Assembly: GCA_964559835.1 (NCBI GenBank) | Contig: CAZLJE010000025.1 | Location: forward strand, 17,162-81,161 | Length of the DNA: 64,000 bases | Source: DAISJI01 sp964559835 | GTDB lineage: Bacteria > Acidobacteriota > Terriglobia > Terriglobales > Acidobacteriaceae | Direction: 5' to 3' | Shown: piece by piece, positions 42,718 through 50,839 of the stretch | Layout: each line of letters begins with the position of its first letter | How positions within the stretch are numbered: position 1 is the stretch's first letter | Program-made: the position numbers and the translations under genes | The notes under the pieces: model-generated | Told to the model about the DNA's origin: nothing | What the model saw: the letters and a program-made list of their open reading frames with translations, nothing else | The model's database searches: none

Positions 42718-43646
42718 CGCGCCACCTCGATGGGGGAATTCTCAGACAGCTTCTCGAGGAAGAAATCTTCGAGCGACGCCCGCACTGGCGTGACCGAAAG
42801 CAAACGGCCGCGTGCACGACGGATGGCGTCGATGGCGGCGTCAAGGTCGAGCTGGGCGATCGTCGCCCGGACGGTATCGCCGGTCGCGTGAACATCTTCG
42901 GTCATGGACGCCAACGCATTCGCCGAGCCATCCCAGATCACTTCCACCTTGCCGCTGAAACGGGATAAGAGGTCTTGTACGACACCGATGCCACGCACCT
43001 GTCCGCCGCTGATGACCGCAACGCGATCGCACAAGGCTTCAGCATCGGACAGAATGTGTGTCGAGAAGAATACGGTCTTGCCTTCATCCTTGAGCGACTG
43101 GATGAGATCGCGCACCTCGCGGCGACCGATTGGGTCCAGCCCCGACATCGGCTCGTCGAGGAAGACGAGCTTGGGATCATGAATGATGGCCTGCGCGATG
43201 CCGACCCGCTGCAGCATGCCCTTCGAAAACTTCCGCAATTGCGTGCGCGCCTGAGCTTGCAGCCCGACCCGTTGCAAGGCAGCATCGGCCCGCGACCCGC
43301 GCTCGCCTGCCGCAACGCCGGACAACTGCGCGTAATAGTGCAGAAGCTCCGACGCGGTCAGGTAATCGTAGAAGTACGGCTGTTCGGGAAGAAAACCGAC
43401 CTGCGCTTTCACTCCCGGCTCGCGCCAGTCGCGGCCAAGAATGCGCGCCGCGCCCGCGGTTGGGGAGATAAGCCCCATCAGGAGCTTCAAAGTCGTCGTC
43501 TTGCCGGCGCCGTTCGGACCCAGGTAGCCGAACACCTCGCCCTCGGGAACCGTGAGAGTGAGGGGGTGTAGTGCGATCTTCGGGCGTTTGCGCCAGAAGC
43601 CGGTCAGATACGTCTTTTGCAACCCGAGTATCTCGATGGCTGACAT
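42714..43646 (-). CDS. ABC transporter ATP-binding protein (ABC-2 partner)
   Basis: 310 residues. Walker A GPNGAGKTT, Q-loop FLPEQPYFYDYLT, signature FSKGMLQRVG (a common variant for ABC-2 exporters), Walker B LVFLDEPMSGLDP and switch His in FFSTHIL. The 90-residue C-terminal extension contains the DUF4162-like domain common in such ATPases. First gene of a three-gene coupled operon. Confidence 0.95.
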   Translation of the reverse strand: MSAIEILGLQKTYLTGFWRKRPKIALHPLTLTVPEGEVFGYLGPNGAGKTTTLKLLMGLISPTAGAARILGRDWREPGVKAQVGFLPEQPYFYDYLTASELLHYYAQLSGVAAGERGSRADAALQRVGLQAQARTQLRKFSKGMLQRVGIAQAIIHDPKLVFLDEPMSGLDPIGRREVRDLIQSLKDEGKTVFFSTHILSDAEALCDRVAVISGGQVRGIGVVQDLLSRFSGKVEVIWDGSANALASMTEDVHATGDTVRATIAQLDLDAAIDAIRRARGRLLSVTPVRASLEDFFLEKLSENSPIEVAR

Positions 43647-43790
43647 GGGTTAACGCAAATTATAAATTCCTGTCGCTCACCGAAAAAGTAACTCCCCGCA
43701 TCCCCGGACCGGCGCTCGTTCCGGGCTACAATGGCCGTACTTTGTCCCAACTCAATTGGGTCGTCGAAGAAGCGGCCCCGGGAGACCCGT

Positions 43791-45521
43791 GTGGCAGTTT
43801 CTCCTCCGACAATGGTGCCGGACCGGCCGCAGGCGAAAGACACCGCGCGATTGCTGCTCGTCCTGGCGCTCGCCCTGGCCGCCCTGTCGTACATCAATAC
43901 AGCTACTTTTAATTTCGTATACGACGACTTTCCGCAGCTCGTCTCGAATCCGAGAATCCACAGCTGGGAGCATGCTCCCCGGCTGTTCGCCGAGCAGGTT
44001 TGGACGCAATCGATGCTGCAAGGTTCGGGCAACTATTACCGTCCGATCTTCGAACTTTGGCTCCTGGTCCAGTACAGCTTGTTCGGGCTGCACTCCTGGG
44101 CCTACCACCTCGCAAGCGTGCTGATCCACGTGGCCGTGGTTGGCATGGTGTACCTCGTATTGAAACGCGTCGCCGGTGATCGCCTGACAGCCTCGATGGG
44201 CGCGATCCTGTTCGCCGTGCATCCGACGCACATCGAAACGGTCGCCTGGATCTCCGGCTCGACCGATTTGTTGTGCGCGTTCTTTGCGCTGGCGAGCTTC
44301 CTGGCTTATCTGCGAGCGCGGGATGTGGGGCGGGCACGCGTCGCGTGGATTGCAGCCGCAGTCGCACTGTACGTCATGGCGATGATGTCGAAGGAGACGG
44401 CAGTCGTGCTGCCGGCGTTGCTGGTGGCGTACGAATGGTGGATCGCGAAAGAGCGCGACGTGAAAGGCTGCGCTTTGCGGGTCGTCCCGTTTGTCCTCAT
44501 CACGGGCGCGTACTTGTTGGTACGTCACTGGGTGCTGCTCGGGTTCATGCACCCGGAAGGGTACTCGCTGGGATCGATCGCCATCACGCTGCCGCGAGTC
44601 CTCTGGTTCTATATCCACCAACTGCTCTGGCCAGTCGGTTTGTCGGTCTTTTATGACACACCGTTTGTCGAGACGCCGCGTATCTGGGATTTCTATCTTC
44701 CCATTATCGCCGTTCTAGTGTTTGCCGGCGCAGTGCTTTGGGTAGTGAAGCGGTCCCGTCCGGCTGGTTTCGGTGCGGCATGGATGGTCGCGATGCTTGC
44801 GCCGGCGCTCGTGGGAATTGCCGTGTTCATCCCGGAGGAACTGGCGCATGATCGCTACCTGTACCTTCCCTCAATCGGATTCGCGCTGATCGTGGCGGTG
44901 GCTATTCGCAAGATCAGAAGCACCGGGGAACTCTTCGGCGGGCCGAAGCTCCAGGTGCTGGTTGTGATCGCACTGGGAGCAATCCTTGCGGCGGAAACAG
45001 CGGCCCAGAATGTTTACTGGACGAACGACCTCATCCTCTACGCGCACGGGATGAGTTCGGCGCCGCGCAACGTCGTGGCCATCGATCACATGGCGAACGA
45101 AATGTTTAAGCGCAACAAGGCTGACGCAGCCATCGCTCTGTACCGGCGGGCGCTGGAGATCAAGCCCAAGCAGTGGCAGACGCACTTCGCCATGGGGATA
45201 ACGCTCTACGAATTGGGTCACTATGAAGACGCCGCGCGTGCTCTCGAGGGCGCTGTTGCGCTCGCTCCGGAAAATGCGGAGCAATTCTATTTTCTCGGCC
45301 TGAGCCAGCTCAGCCTCGGCGACAATGCGCGCGCGGAGGAAGAATTCAAACGCGGCCTGCAGCGCAACCCGGATCGCCCCGGAATGAACAACGCGCTGGC
45401 AACAGCCTTATTGCGGCAGGGCAAGGTCGCAGAAGGGAAGAAGGCGCTCGCAGCCGAGGTGAACCTCACGCATGATCCGAGCGCCGCCCAGGAACTAAAG
45501 AACCTGGAAGGACATCCGTGA
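43791..45521 (+). CDS. TMTC-like membrane TPR glycosyltransferase candidate 1
   Basis: 576 residues from GTG 43791, chosen for GGGAG six bases upstream; ATG 43731 and ATG 43812 are alternatives. About ten to eleven membrane helices, then TPR repeats (about 440-570). The first loop has FNFVYDDFPQLVSNP, matching the Asp-Asp catalytic site of TMTC/PMT-type O-mannosyltransferases. HPTHIETVAWISG and HDRYLYLPSIGF are further family motifs. Such enzymes transfer sugars from lipid carriers to Ser/Thr of exported proteins. It overlaps the next paralogue by 4 bases, and pilin genes lie 2 kb away. Confidence 0.82.
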   Translation: MAVSPPTMVPDRPQAKDTARLLLVLALALAALSYINTATFNFVYDDFPQLVSNPRIHSWEHAPRLFAEQVWTQSMLQGSGNYYRPIFELWLLVQYSLFGLHSWAYHLASVLIHVAVVGMVYLVLKRVAGDRLTASMGAILFAVHPTHIETVAWISGSTDLLCAFFALASFLAYLRARDVGRARVAWIAAAVALYVMAMMSKETAVVLPALLVAYEWWIAKERDVKGCALRVVPFVLITGAYLLVRHWVLLGFMHPEGYSLGSIAITLPRVLWFYIHQLLWPVGLSVFYDTPFVETPRIWDFYLPIIAVLVFAGAVLWVVKRSRPAGFGAAWMVAMLAPALVGIAVFIPEELAHDRYLYLPSIGFALIVAVAIRKIRSTGELFGGPKLQVLVVIALGAILAAETAAQNVYWTNDLILYAHGMSSAPRNVVAIDHMANEMFKRNKADAAIALYRRALEIKPKQWQTHFAMGITLYELGHYEDAARALEGAVALAPENAEQFYFLGLSQLSLGDNARAEEEFKRGLQRNPDRPGMNNALATALLRQGKVAEGKKALAAEVNLTHDPSAAQELKNLEGHP

Positions 45522-47248
45522 CGATCGGGCGCAACTTGCGAAAACCATCCACTCTGCTCGTAGCCATTCTTGCGGCGACGACGTTCGTCTACCTCCGTGC
45601 CGCCTCGTTCGCCTTCGTTTATGACGATGCATGGGAGATCGTCGACAACATCGAGATCCGTTCCTGGGCCTATGTCGGCCACTTCTTCACTGCGCGCGTC
45701 CTGCGGACACCGTACTACCGTCCGCTCTTCGTTCTCTGGTTCCGGATCAACGATGCGCTGTTTGGACTCAATCCGGCGGGATGGCACGTGATGAGCATTC
45801 TGGTGCACGTCCTGGTCACTGCGCTCGTTTACCTTTTGGTCCGCCGGCTCGCCGGCTCGACCGCGGCGTTGATCGCGGCGGCCGTGTTCGGACTGCACCC
45901 GGTCCACATCGAGAGTGTGGCATGGGTGTCCGGCGTCTGCGATCCCATCTCCGCTGTGTTCCTCCTGGGCGCGTTTCTCGCGTACCTCAAGGCATCCGAT
46001 GTTGCGCAGGCACGCACACCGTGGTCAGCAGGGAAGTGGACAATCGCTGCTTGCCTGCTGTTCGCGCTGGCCTTGCTGACGAAGGAGCCCCCGGTCGTTT
46101 TCCCGGCGCTGATAGCGACGCATGCGTTCTTGTTCGCCGGCAGCCGCCGGCAGGGAGTGCTATCGGCATTACGGCGCTCCGCCCCTTTCCTCGCGGTCGC
46201 GGCGTTGTACCTCGTTGTGCGGCAATCGATCATTCCCTTCTCGGTAAATGCTGGGCCTAACCTGCCGGTTGCGACGGTGCTGTTCACTGTCCCGTCGGTG
46301 CTTTGGTTTTATGTGTCGCGACTGTTCTGGCCGGTCGATCTGAACGCGTTTTACGATCTGCCGTATGTCGGCTCGCCGTCAGTGTCCCATTTTATTTTTC
46401 CGGTGATGTTGTTGATCGCCATCGTCGCCGGTCTTTGGTACTGGGCGCGGCGGTCACGCGACGGGAACTTGATCGCGTTCTGCGCTGCATGGTTCCTCAT
46501 CACGCTCGCCCCTGCGCTCTACGTCCGCGTGCTGCCACCAGGCGAGATCGCGCACGACCGTTATCTGTATGTGCCGTCGATTGGTTTTTGTGCGCTCGTG
46601 GCAATCGCTCTCACGCGATGGCCGGAACGTTCGGCCGTAGCGGAAGGGAAGTCGCCAACGCAGTTGCCCGTGGCGGTCGCCGTTGCTCTATGCCTCGCAT
46701 TTGCGGGTCTGAACTTGGCGCAGCAGGGCTATTGGGCTTCCGATACGAACCTCTACTCGCACGGGTATGCGGCCGCCCCGGCGAACAACAACGTCGCCAA
46801 CAACTACGCTCGCCTCTTGACCGACCGCGGCCTTTACGGGCAGGCCATTCCTATCTACGAACAGGTCCTGTCGCGTAACCCCGATTCCGGAACCGCTCAT
46901 TACAACCTCGGCTACACGTATTACCGCCTAGGCGAGTTCGCTAAGGCTCGCCTGCACCTCGAACGCGCCGTACAGATCGACCCTCTCGACGGATTCGCTT
47001 ATGTCCATATCGGCCTAGTGGAATTGCTCCAGAACCACGTCAATGACGCCGAAGTGGCGATCCGCCACGGGATCAAGTTGGCGCCGGGGCGTCCGGGCTG
47101 TCACCTAGCATTGTCGTTTGTGCTTGAGCGAAAGGGCGATCTGTCGGGGGCCATTGCTGAGATGAAGAATGAGCTGCAGTACTCCCCTGACAACCAGGCG
47201 TTGCAGCAACGCGAGCGCCTCTTGGAACAACGCGTCGTCGCGCGCTAA
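45518..47248 (+). CDS. TMTC-like membrane TPR glycosyltransferase candidate 2
   Basis: 576 residues, paralogous to the previous gene over its full length: FAFVYDDAWEIVDNIEIRSW in the first loop, HPVHIESVAWVSGVCDP, HDRYLYVPSIGF, about ten helices, then three to four TPR units (about 450-560). The start overlaps the previous stop (GTGA). It ends just before a terminator hairpin shared with the convergent pilin gene. Catalytic acidic residues are retained, so it is probably active. Confidence 0.82.
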   Translation: MTIGRNLRKPSTLLVAILAATTFVYLRAASFAFVYDDAWEIVDNIEIRSWAYVGHFFTARVLRTPYYRPLFVLWFRINDALFGLNPAGWHVMSILVHVLVTALVYLLVRRLAGSTAALIAAAVFGLHPVHIESVAWVSGVCDPISAVFLLGAFLAYLKASDVAQARTPWSAGKWTIAACLLFALALLTKEPPVVFPALIATHAFLFAGSRRQGVLSALRRSAPFLAVAALYLVVRQSIIPFSVNAGPNLPVATVLFTVPSVLWFYVSRLFWPVDLNAFYDLPYVGSPSVSHFIFPVMLLIAIVAGLWYWARRSRDGNLIAFCAAWFLITLAPALYVRVLPPGEIAHDRYLYVPSIGFCALVAIALTRWPERSAVAEGKSPTQLPVAVAVALCLAFAGLNLAQQGYWASDTNLYSHGYAAAPANNNVANNYARLLTDRGLYGQAIPIYEQVLSRNPDSGTAHYNLGYTYYRLGEFAKARLHLERAVQIDPLDGFAYVHIGLVELLQNHVNDAEVAIRHGIKLAPGRPGCHLALSFVLERKGDLSGAIAEMKNELQYSPDNQALQQRERLLEQRVVAR

Positions 47249-47255
47249 TTAAGAC

Positions 47256-47290
47256 AAAAACAAAGGAGCAGTGGATTGCTCCACTGCTCC
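47256..47290. terminator. Terminator between glycosyltransferase 2 and pilin 1
   Basis: 11-bp perfect stem (GGAGCAGTGGA / TCCACTGCTCC, loop TTGC) with a T-run (TTTGTTTTTG) on the minus strand. It serves pilin 1 and may also stop the convergent transcript. Confidence 0.85.
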
Positions 47291-47437
47291 CTGGCTTGTA
47301 CCCTCCCCCAGGTACTTCGCCAAACTTACGGCCGCTGATGACTACTGCAGCGGGCTGTCGGTCGCCGCCGCGGCGGTGCTCGTGTTGAAGCGGATCACGC
47401 CCGACTGGTCGCTGAAGAAGTGCCGCTGACCGGTCTG
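47256..47437. repeat. 182-bp perfect duplication, copy 1 (pilin 3' end and terminator)
   Basis: Identical base for base to 48205-48386. It spans the terminator, the 3' untranslated stretch and about the last 32 codons of the pilin gene. Confidence 0.9.
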
Positions 47438-47806
47438 TGAGTTCTGCGGGTCGCCGTTCACGGTATAGGTCGTGGCGGGCCCGTTGGTGGCGGCGCCGGA
47501 GGTAGCAACTGTGAAGACGTAACCGCTCTTGGTGCCGCTGGCCAGGACCGCGTCAATGAGACCGGCGCCGGTCGAGAGGCCGCCTGCTCCGCCCAACGAA
47601 GGCAGAAGCGCAAAGCCAACGTTCGGATATGTCGAAGCGTAAGTCACTTCGGAGGTGTTGATGGTGCGGATGGAACCCACAGCCGATGCTTCGTTCGCGG
47701 CGATACGGGAACGGAGCAGGTTCGGGATGGCGATTGCCGCGATGATCAGAATGATCGCGACTACGATCAGCAGCTCGATCAGCGAGAAGCCCTTTTGTTT
47801 GCGCAT
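47342..47806 (-). CDS. pilA: Type IV pilin, copy 1
   Basis: 154 residues from ATG 47806 with GAGGAAA upstream; the frame extends further without pilin features. Class III/IVa signal MRKQKG, cleaved before Phe, then FSLIELLIVVAIILIIAAIA with Glu5. The mature head is Gly/Ser/Thr-rich and has no Cys, so no disulfide-bonded D-loop. It ends GQRHFFSDQSGVIRFNTST. Mature length is about 148. It differs from copy 2 mainly in a central stretch (GFALLPSLGGAGGLSTG versus GFNTLDTLGGAGGTSTG). It has its own terminator and a weak sigma-54-like promoter. Confidence 0.95.
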   Translation of the reverse strand: MRKQKGFSLIELLIVVAIILIIAAIAIPNLLRSRIAANEASAVGSIRTINTSEVTYASTYPNVGFALLPSLGGAGGLSTGAGLIDAVLASGTKSGYVFTVATSGAATNGPATTYTVNGDPQNSQTGQRHFFSDQSGVIRFNTSTAAAATDSPLQ

Positions 47807-47855
47807 GTTTTTTCCTCTTCCTCTCAGTGTGTGAAACTCCGGTAGCCTGAGATAG

Positions 47856-47871
47856 TGCAGGTGTGCGGCCA
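47856..47871 (-). promoter_or_regulatory. Weak sigma-54-like promoter before pilin 1
   Basis: On the minus strand TGGCCG-N5-CTGCA, with GG and GC spaced exactly as in the -24/-12 consensus TGGCAC-N5-TTGCA (8 of 11 bases). It lies about 50 bases before the start codon. Confidence 0.45.
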
Positions 47872-47999
47872 AACAGATCAGCCGGCCCGGGTTTCGATGA
47901 ACCTTGCTGTAAACGATAGAAACTGCTACGTGTACCTGCCTTCCACGACAAAGCACCAGGTCATGCGGCGTCCCCTTGGCAAGTCGCTTTGTCGCTATA

Positions 48000-48018
48000 G
48001 CTGACAAAAGTTGTCAGC
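48000..48018. promoter_or_regulatory. Perfect dyad upstream of pilin 1
   Basis: GCTGACAA-AAG-TTGTCAGC. Contains TGACA-N5-TGTCA, a pattern repeated upstream of pilin 2 (48948-48962). It is about 130 bases upstream of the -24-like element, a normal distance for an enhancer-binding regulator. Confidence 0.55.
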
Positions 48019-48204
48019 GCGTCCAACAAATTTTTACAACTACGTTTACTACACTGCAACTATATTCAACCCAATTAGTTGAAATGAATTAGTTTGCACC
48101 CCCAGGAATTCGGACACTGAACACCACCTTCGTTGAGCCATTCGCAATGACTCCGAACTCCGTTTTCCCGCGAGCCAGTTCCAGCGCCCCCCAACGACAC
48201 AACA

Positions 48205-48239
48205 AAAAACAAAGGAGCAGTGGATTGCTCCACTGCTCC
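48205..48239 (-). terminator. Terminator after pilin 2
   Basis: The same 11-bp stem as after pilin 1 (48214-48224 / 48229-48239), with a T-run TTTGTTTTTTG on the minus strand. Confidence 0.85.
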
Positions 48240-48386
48240 CTGGCTTGTACCCTCCCCCAGGTACTTCGCCAAACTTACGGCCGCTGATGACTACTGCAGC
48301 GGGCTGTCGGTCGCCGCCGCGGCGGTGCTCGTGTTGAAGCGGATCACGCCCGACTGGTCGCTGAAGAAGTGCCGCTGACCGGTCTG
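48205..48386. repeat. 182-bp perfect duplication, copy 2
   Basis: Identical to 47256-47437, covering the terminator and the 3' end of the second pilin gene. Confidence 0.9.
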
Positions 48387-48755
48387 CGAGTTCTGCGGAT
48401 CGCCGATGACAGTGTAGGTCGTCGAGGGCCCGTTGGTGGCTGCGCCGGAGGTAGCAACTGAGAACACATAGCCACTCTTGGTGCCGCTGGCCAGGACCGC
48501 GTCAATGAGGCCGGCGCCTGTCGAGGTGCCACCCGCTCCGCCCAGCGTATCCAGCGTGTTGAAGCCGACATTCGGATAAGTCGAAGCATAGGTTACTTCG
48601 GAGGTGTTGATGGTGCGGATGGAACCCACAGCCGACGCTTCGTTCGCGGCGATACGGGAACGGAGCAGGTTCGGGATGGCGATTGCCGCGATGATCAGAA
48701 TGATCGCGACTACGATCAGGAGCTCGATCAGCGAGAAGCCCTTCTGTTTGCGCAT
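48291..48755 (-). CDS. pilA: Type IV pilin, copy 2
   Basis: 154 residues from ATG 48755 (GAGAGAAA upstream); six more codons precede it in frame. The leader, hydrophobic helix and last 30 residues equal those of copy 1. Differences cluster between residues 60 and 115. It has no Cys and a Ser/Thr/Gly-rich head suited to O-glycosylation. It is preceded by a good sigma-54-type promoter (48828-48843), suggesting control by a PilR-like activator. It is placed divergently from glycosyltransferase candidate 3. Confidence 0.95.
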   Translation of the reverse strand: MRKQKGFSLIELLIVVAIILIIAAIAIPNLLRSRIAANEASAVGSIRTINTSEVTYASTYPNVGFNTLDTLGGAGGTSTGAGLIDAVLASGTKSGYVFSVATSGAATNGPSTTYTVIGDPQNSQTGQRHFFSDQSGVIRFNTSTAAAATDSPLQ

Positions 48756-48827
48756 TTTTTTCTCTCTCTCCACGAATCTCGTTCGTGCGTTTTCGCCGAT
48801 TCTCGTTCGGCTTTCGCAATAGGAAAT

Positions 48828-48843
48828 TGCAAGCGCGATGCCA
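48828..48843 (-). promoter_or_regulatory. Sigma-54-type promoter of pilin 2
   Basis: Minus strand TGGCAT-CGCGC-TTGCA against the -24/-12 consensus TGGCAC-N5-TTGCA: 10 of 11 bases match and GG-N10-GC spacing is exact. The -12 element is about 74 bases before the pilin ATG. Confidence 0.75.
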
Positions 48844-48859
48844 CGCTCAGGGGATAGAC

Positions 48860-48942
48860 TCCCTTTTGGTGAAAATTGATAAGCGCCTATTGTTCAAATA
48901 CTTGCACGCGATATGTATTTTGGGACAATCCACCAAAAGGGA
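48860..48942. repeat. 12-bp inverted repeat pair in the pilin 2 upstream region
   Basis: TCCCTTTTGGTG (48860-48871) and CACCAAAAGGGA (48931-48942), perfect arms 59 bases apart. They could loop DNA or be two sites for one regulator. Confidence 0.7.
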
Positions 48943-48947
48943 AAATA

Positions 48948-48962
48948 TGACAGTATTTGTCA
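48948..48962. promoter_or_regulatory. TGACA-N5-TGTCA dyad upstream of pilin 2
   Basis: TGACA-GTATT-TGTCA, same half-sites and spacing as at 48002-48016. It is about 105 bases upstream of the -24 element. Confidence 0.55.
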
Positions 48963-49066
48963 GCCGACCTTCGCAGTTTTTGTCGTTATGTCTCCAGCTG
49001 AGCACCCCGAAACGAGACACAAAGATGGGCTACAATGCCCGCGAGCGTTTCCCTCCTGGAAGGCAC

Positions 49067-50794
49067 ATGACAGCGACCCAGCCCCACGGGGCTAGTGTGA
49101 CAATCTCTACCCGTTTATTGGCGCTTGTACTGCTTGCGACCGCGGCTGCCTATCTTTGGACCTTGCAGTTCGGCTTCGTGTACGACGACCTCGGCCAGAT
49201 CGTTTCCAATCCGCTCATCCAGAGCTGGCGTTACCTGCCCAATTATTTCCGCGGCAACGTCTGGATGCAGCAAAGCCCGGTCGGGAATTACTACCGGCCG
49301 CTCTTCTTGATCTGGCTGCTGGTCAATCATTCACTGTTCGGCTTACATCCGTTCTTCTGGCACTTGACCAGCATCCTCGCGCACCTCGGCGTAACCTCCG
49401 TGGTGTACTGGTTGGTCTTACGCTTGTCGCGTGATCAGAAGATCGCTGCGATAGCAGCGCTGATCTTCGGCGTGCACCCGGTACATGTGGAATCCGTCAC
49501 GTGGATATCGGGTGTGCCTGACCCGCTGCTCGCGTTACTGGTAATCCCGTCGTTTCTCGCGTTCATGAACTATCGCGAGGACAAGGGAGGGAAGTGGCTG
49601 GCAATCTCGGTCGGCCTGTTTTCCGCCGCGCTGCTGGCAAAAGAGACCGCCATCGTTCTGCCCGGCCTTGTCGTTGCATACGTTCTTTTGTGCGCGGACG
49701 CGCCATGGGCGAAGAAGCTTGGCGACGCGGTCAAGTCTCTAGTGCCGTATGCGGTCGTCAGCGGGGTGTACCTGGTTTTGCGGGCTGCTGCTTTGCGTGG
49801 TCTGGCGCATACCACGGTCGAGATTCCTGCGACTATTAGTCTGTACACGCTTCCATCGGTCGTTTGGTTCTATATCAAGCAGCTCTTCATTCCCGTTCAC
49901 CTGAGCGCGTTTTATGACACGCCGTACGTCACGCACGTGAGTTGGAAGTACCTGCTTGCGCCTTTGACAGGAGTTCTGATTTCGATAGCAGTTCTGGCCG
50001 TGGCGTATTGGAAGTCGCGCTCGCCGCTGGTTGGGCTTGCGGCCGCCTGGGTTCTGTTACCGCTCGCTCCGGTAGTGAATCTGTCTTTGCTCCCGATGGG
50101 CGACTTCGTCCATGACCGTTATCTGTATCTGCCCTCCATAGGCTTCGCGGTCCTGGTCGCAATCGCGCTGGCGAAGCTCGATGAGATCAGCATCGCGCCC
50201 CGATTCGCGGCGTCGGCGGTTGTAGGAGTGATTGTTGTCGCGATGATCGCAGGAACTGTCGTTCAGAGCCGCCCCTGGAAAGACGACATTACTCTTTACG
50301 CGCACGGCATGAAGATCGCTCCGAATAACGACTTGCCACGCAACAAACTTGCCGCGACGTTCGTCGCTCGCGGCCTGTACGACAACGGCATCCGGATGTA
50401 CGCCTTCGTCCTGGCGAACGATCCTGATTACTGGTACGCGAATTACCGCATGGGCTACGCCCAATACATGACTGGGCACTACGACAAAGCGCAGCAATAC
50501 CTCGCAAAGAGCGTTGCCGAGAATGCAGTGCCGGATGCGCTTTACTATCTCGGCCTCGCCTCGACCCAGCTCAAGCAGTACGACACCGCGGAATCCGCGT
50601 TGCGAGAGGCGCTCAAGCGCGAACCGAAAGCGCCCGGTTACTCGTTCGCGCTCGGGATGACGATGAAGGAACAGGGCAAGTTGCAGCCTGCGCTCGAGAT
50701 GTTTCGAGCAGAATTAGCGAGGGATCCCACTGACACCGGCGCGCGCGCGCAGGTAGAGGAACTCACGGCGCGGCTCCGGGGCAATTCACAATAG
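49067..50794 (+). CDS. TMTC-like membrane TPR glycosyltransferase candidate 3
   Basis: 575 residues from ATG 49067 with GGAAGG just upstream; the longer open frame back to 48785 lacks membrane or family features. First loop FGFVYDDLGQIVSNP, then HPVHVESVTWISGVPDP, HDRYLYLPSIGF, about ten helices, and TPR units at about 435-570. It is most like candidate 1 (FYDTPYV, VWFYIKQLF). It is divergent from pilin 2 and shares its regulatory region, which supports pilin or other surface proteins as substrate. Confidence 0.82.
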   Translation: MTATQPHGASVTISTRLLALVLLATAAAYLWTLQFGFVYDDLGQIVSNPLIQSWRYLPNYFRGNVWMQQSPVGNYYRPLFLIWLLVNHSLFGLHPFFWHLTSILAHLGVTSVVYWLVLRLSRDQKIAAIAALIFGVHPVHVESVTWISGVPDPLLALLVIPSFLAFMNYREDKGGKWLAISVGLFSAALLAKETAIVLPGLVVAYVLLCADAPWAKKLGDAVKSLVPYAVVSGVYLVLRAAALRGLAHTTVEIPATISLYTLPSVVWFYIKQLFIPVHLSAFYDTPYVTHVSWKYLLAPLTGVLISIAVLAVAYWKSRSPLVGLAAAWVLLPLAPVVNLSLLPMGDFVHDRYLYLPSIGFAVLVAIALAKLDEISIAPRFAASAVVGVIVVAMIAGTVVQSRPWKDDITLYAHGMKIAPNNDLPRNKLAATFVARGLYDNGIRMYAFVLANDPDYWYANYRMGYAQYMTGHYDKAQQYLAKSVAENAVPDALYYLGLASTQLKQYDTAESALREALKREPKAPGYSFALGMTMKEQGKLQPALEMFRAELARDPTDTGARAQVEELTARLRGNSQ

Positions 50795-50839
50795 GATTGT
50801 CTGCGGCGTTATGCACGGCGCAGAGTCGTCCGCGAACTT

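Larger units (their letters stand above)
47807..48204. other. Regulatory gap upstream of pilin 1
   Basis: About 400 bases with no convincing gene. It holds a weak sigma-54-like element (47856-47871), a perfect dyad (48000-48018) and an AT-rich stretch near 48020-48090. The terminator of pilin 2 closes it on the right. Confidence 0.6.
48756..49066. other. Divergent regulatory region between pilin 2 and glycosyltransferase 3
   Basis: About 310 bases. It holds the sigma-54-type promoter, a 12-bp inverted repeat pair, a TGACA-N5-TGTCA dyad, and near 49031 a TACAAT that could be the -10 for the glycosyltransferase. The reading frame of the glycosyltransferase runs open through it, but there is no sign that this is translated. 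Confidence 0.6.

Noticed and set aside
43731..43731. ATG at 43731 as the start of glycosyltransferase candidate 1
   Set aside because: No ribosome binding site precedes it and the overlapping TACAAT looks more like a -10 element; GTG 43791 has a better site. It remains possible.
47975..47992. TGGCAAGTCGCTTTG on the + strand as a sigma-54 promoter
   Set aside because: The -12 dinucleotide is TG rather than GC and no + strand gene starts downstream within a sensible distance.
48785..49066. N-terminal extension of glycosyltransferase candidate 3 (94 residues)
   Set aside because: It is basic and non-membrane, runs through the promoter elements of pilin 2, and a ribosome binding site precedes the internal ATG at 49067.
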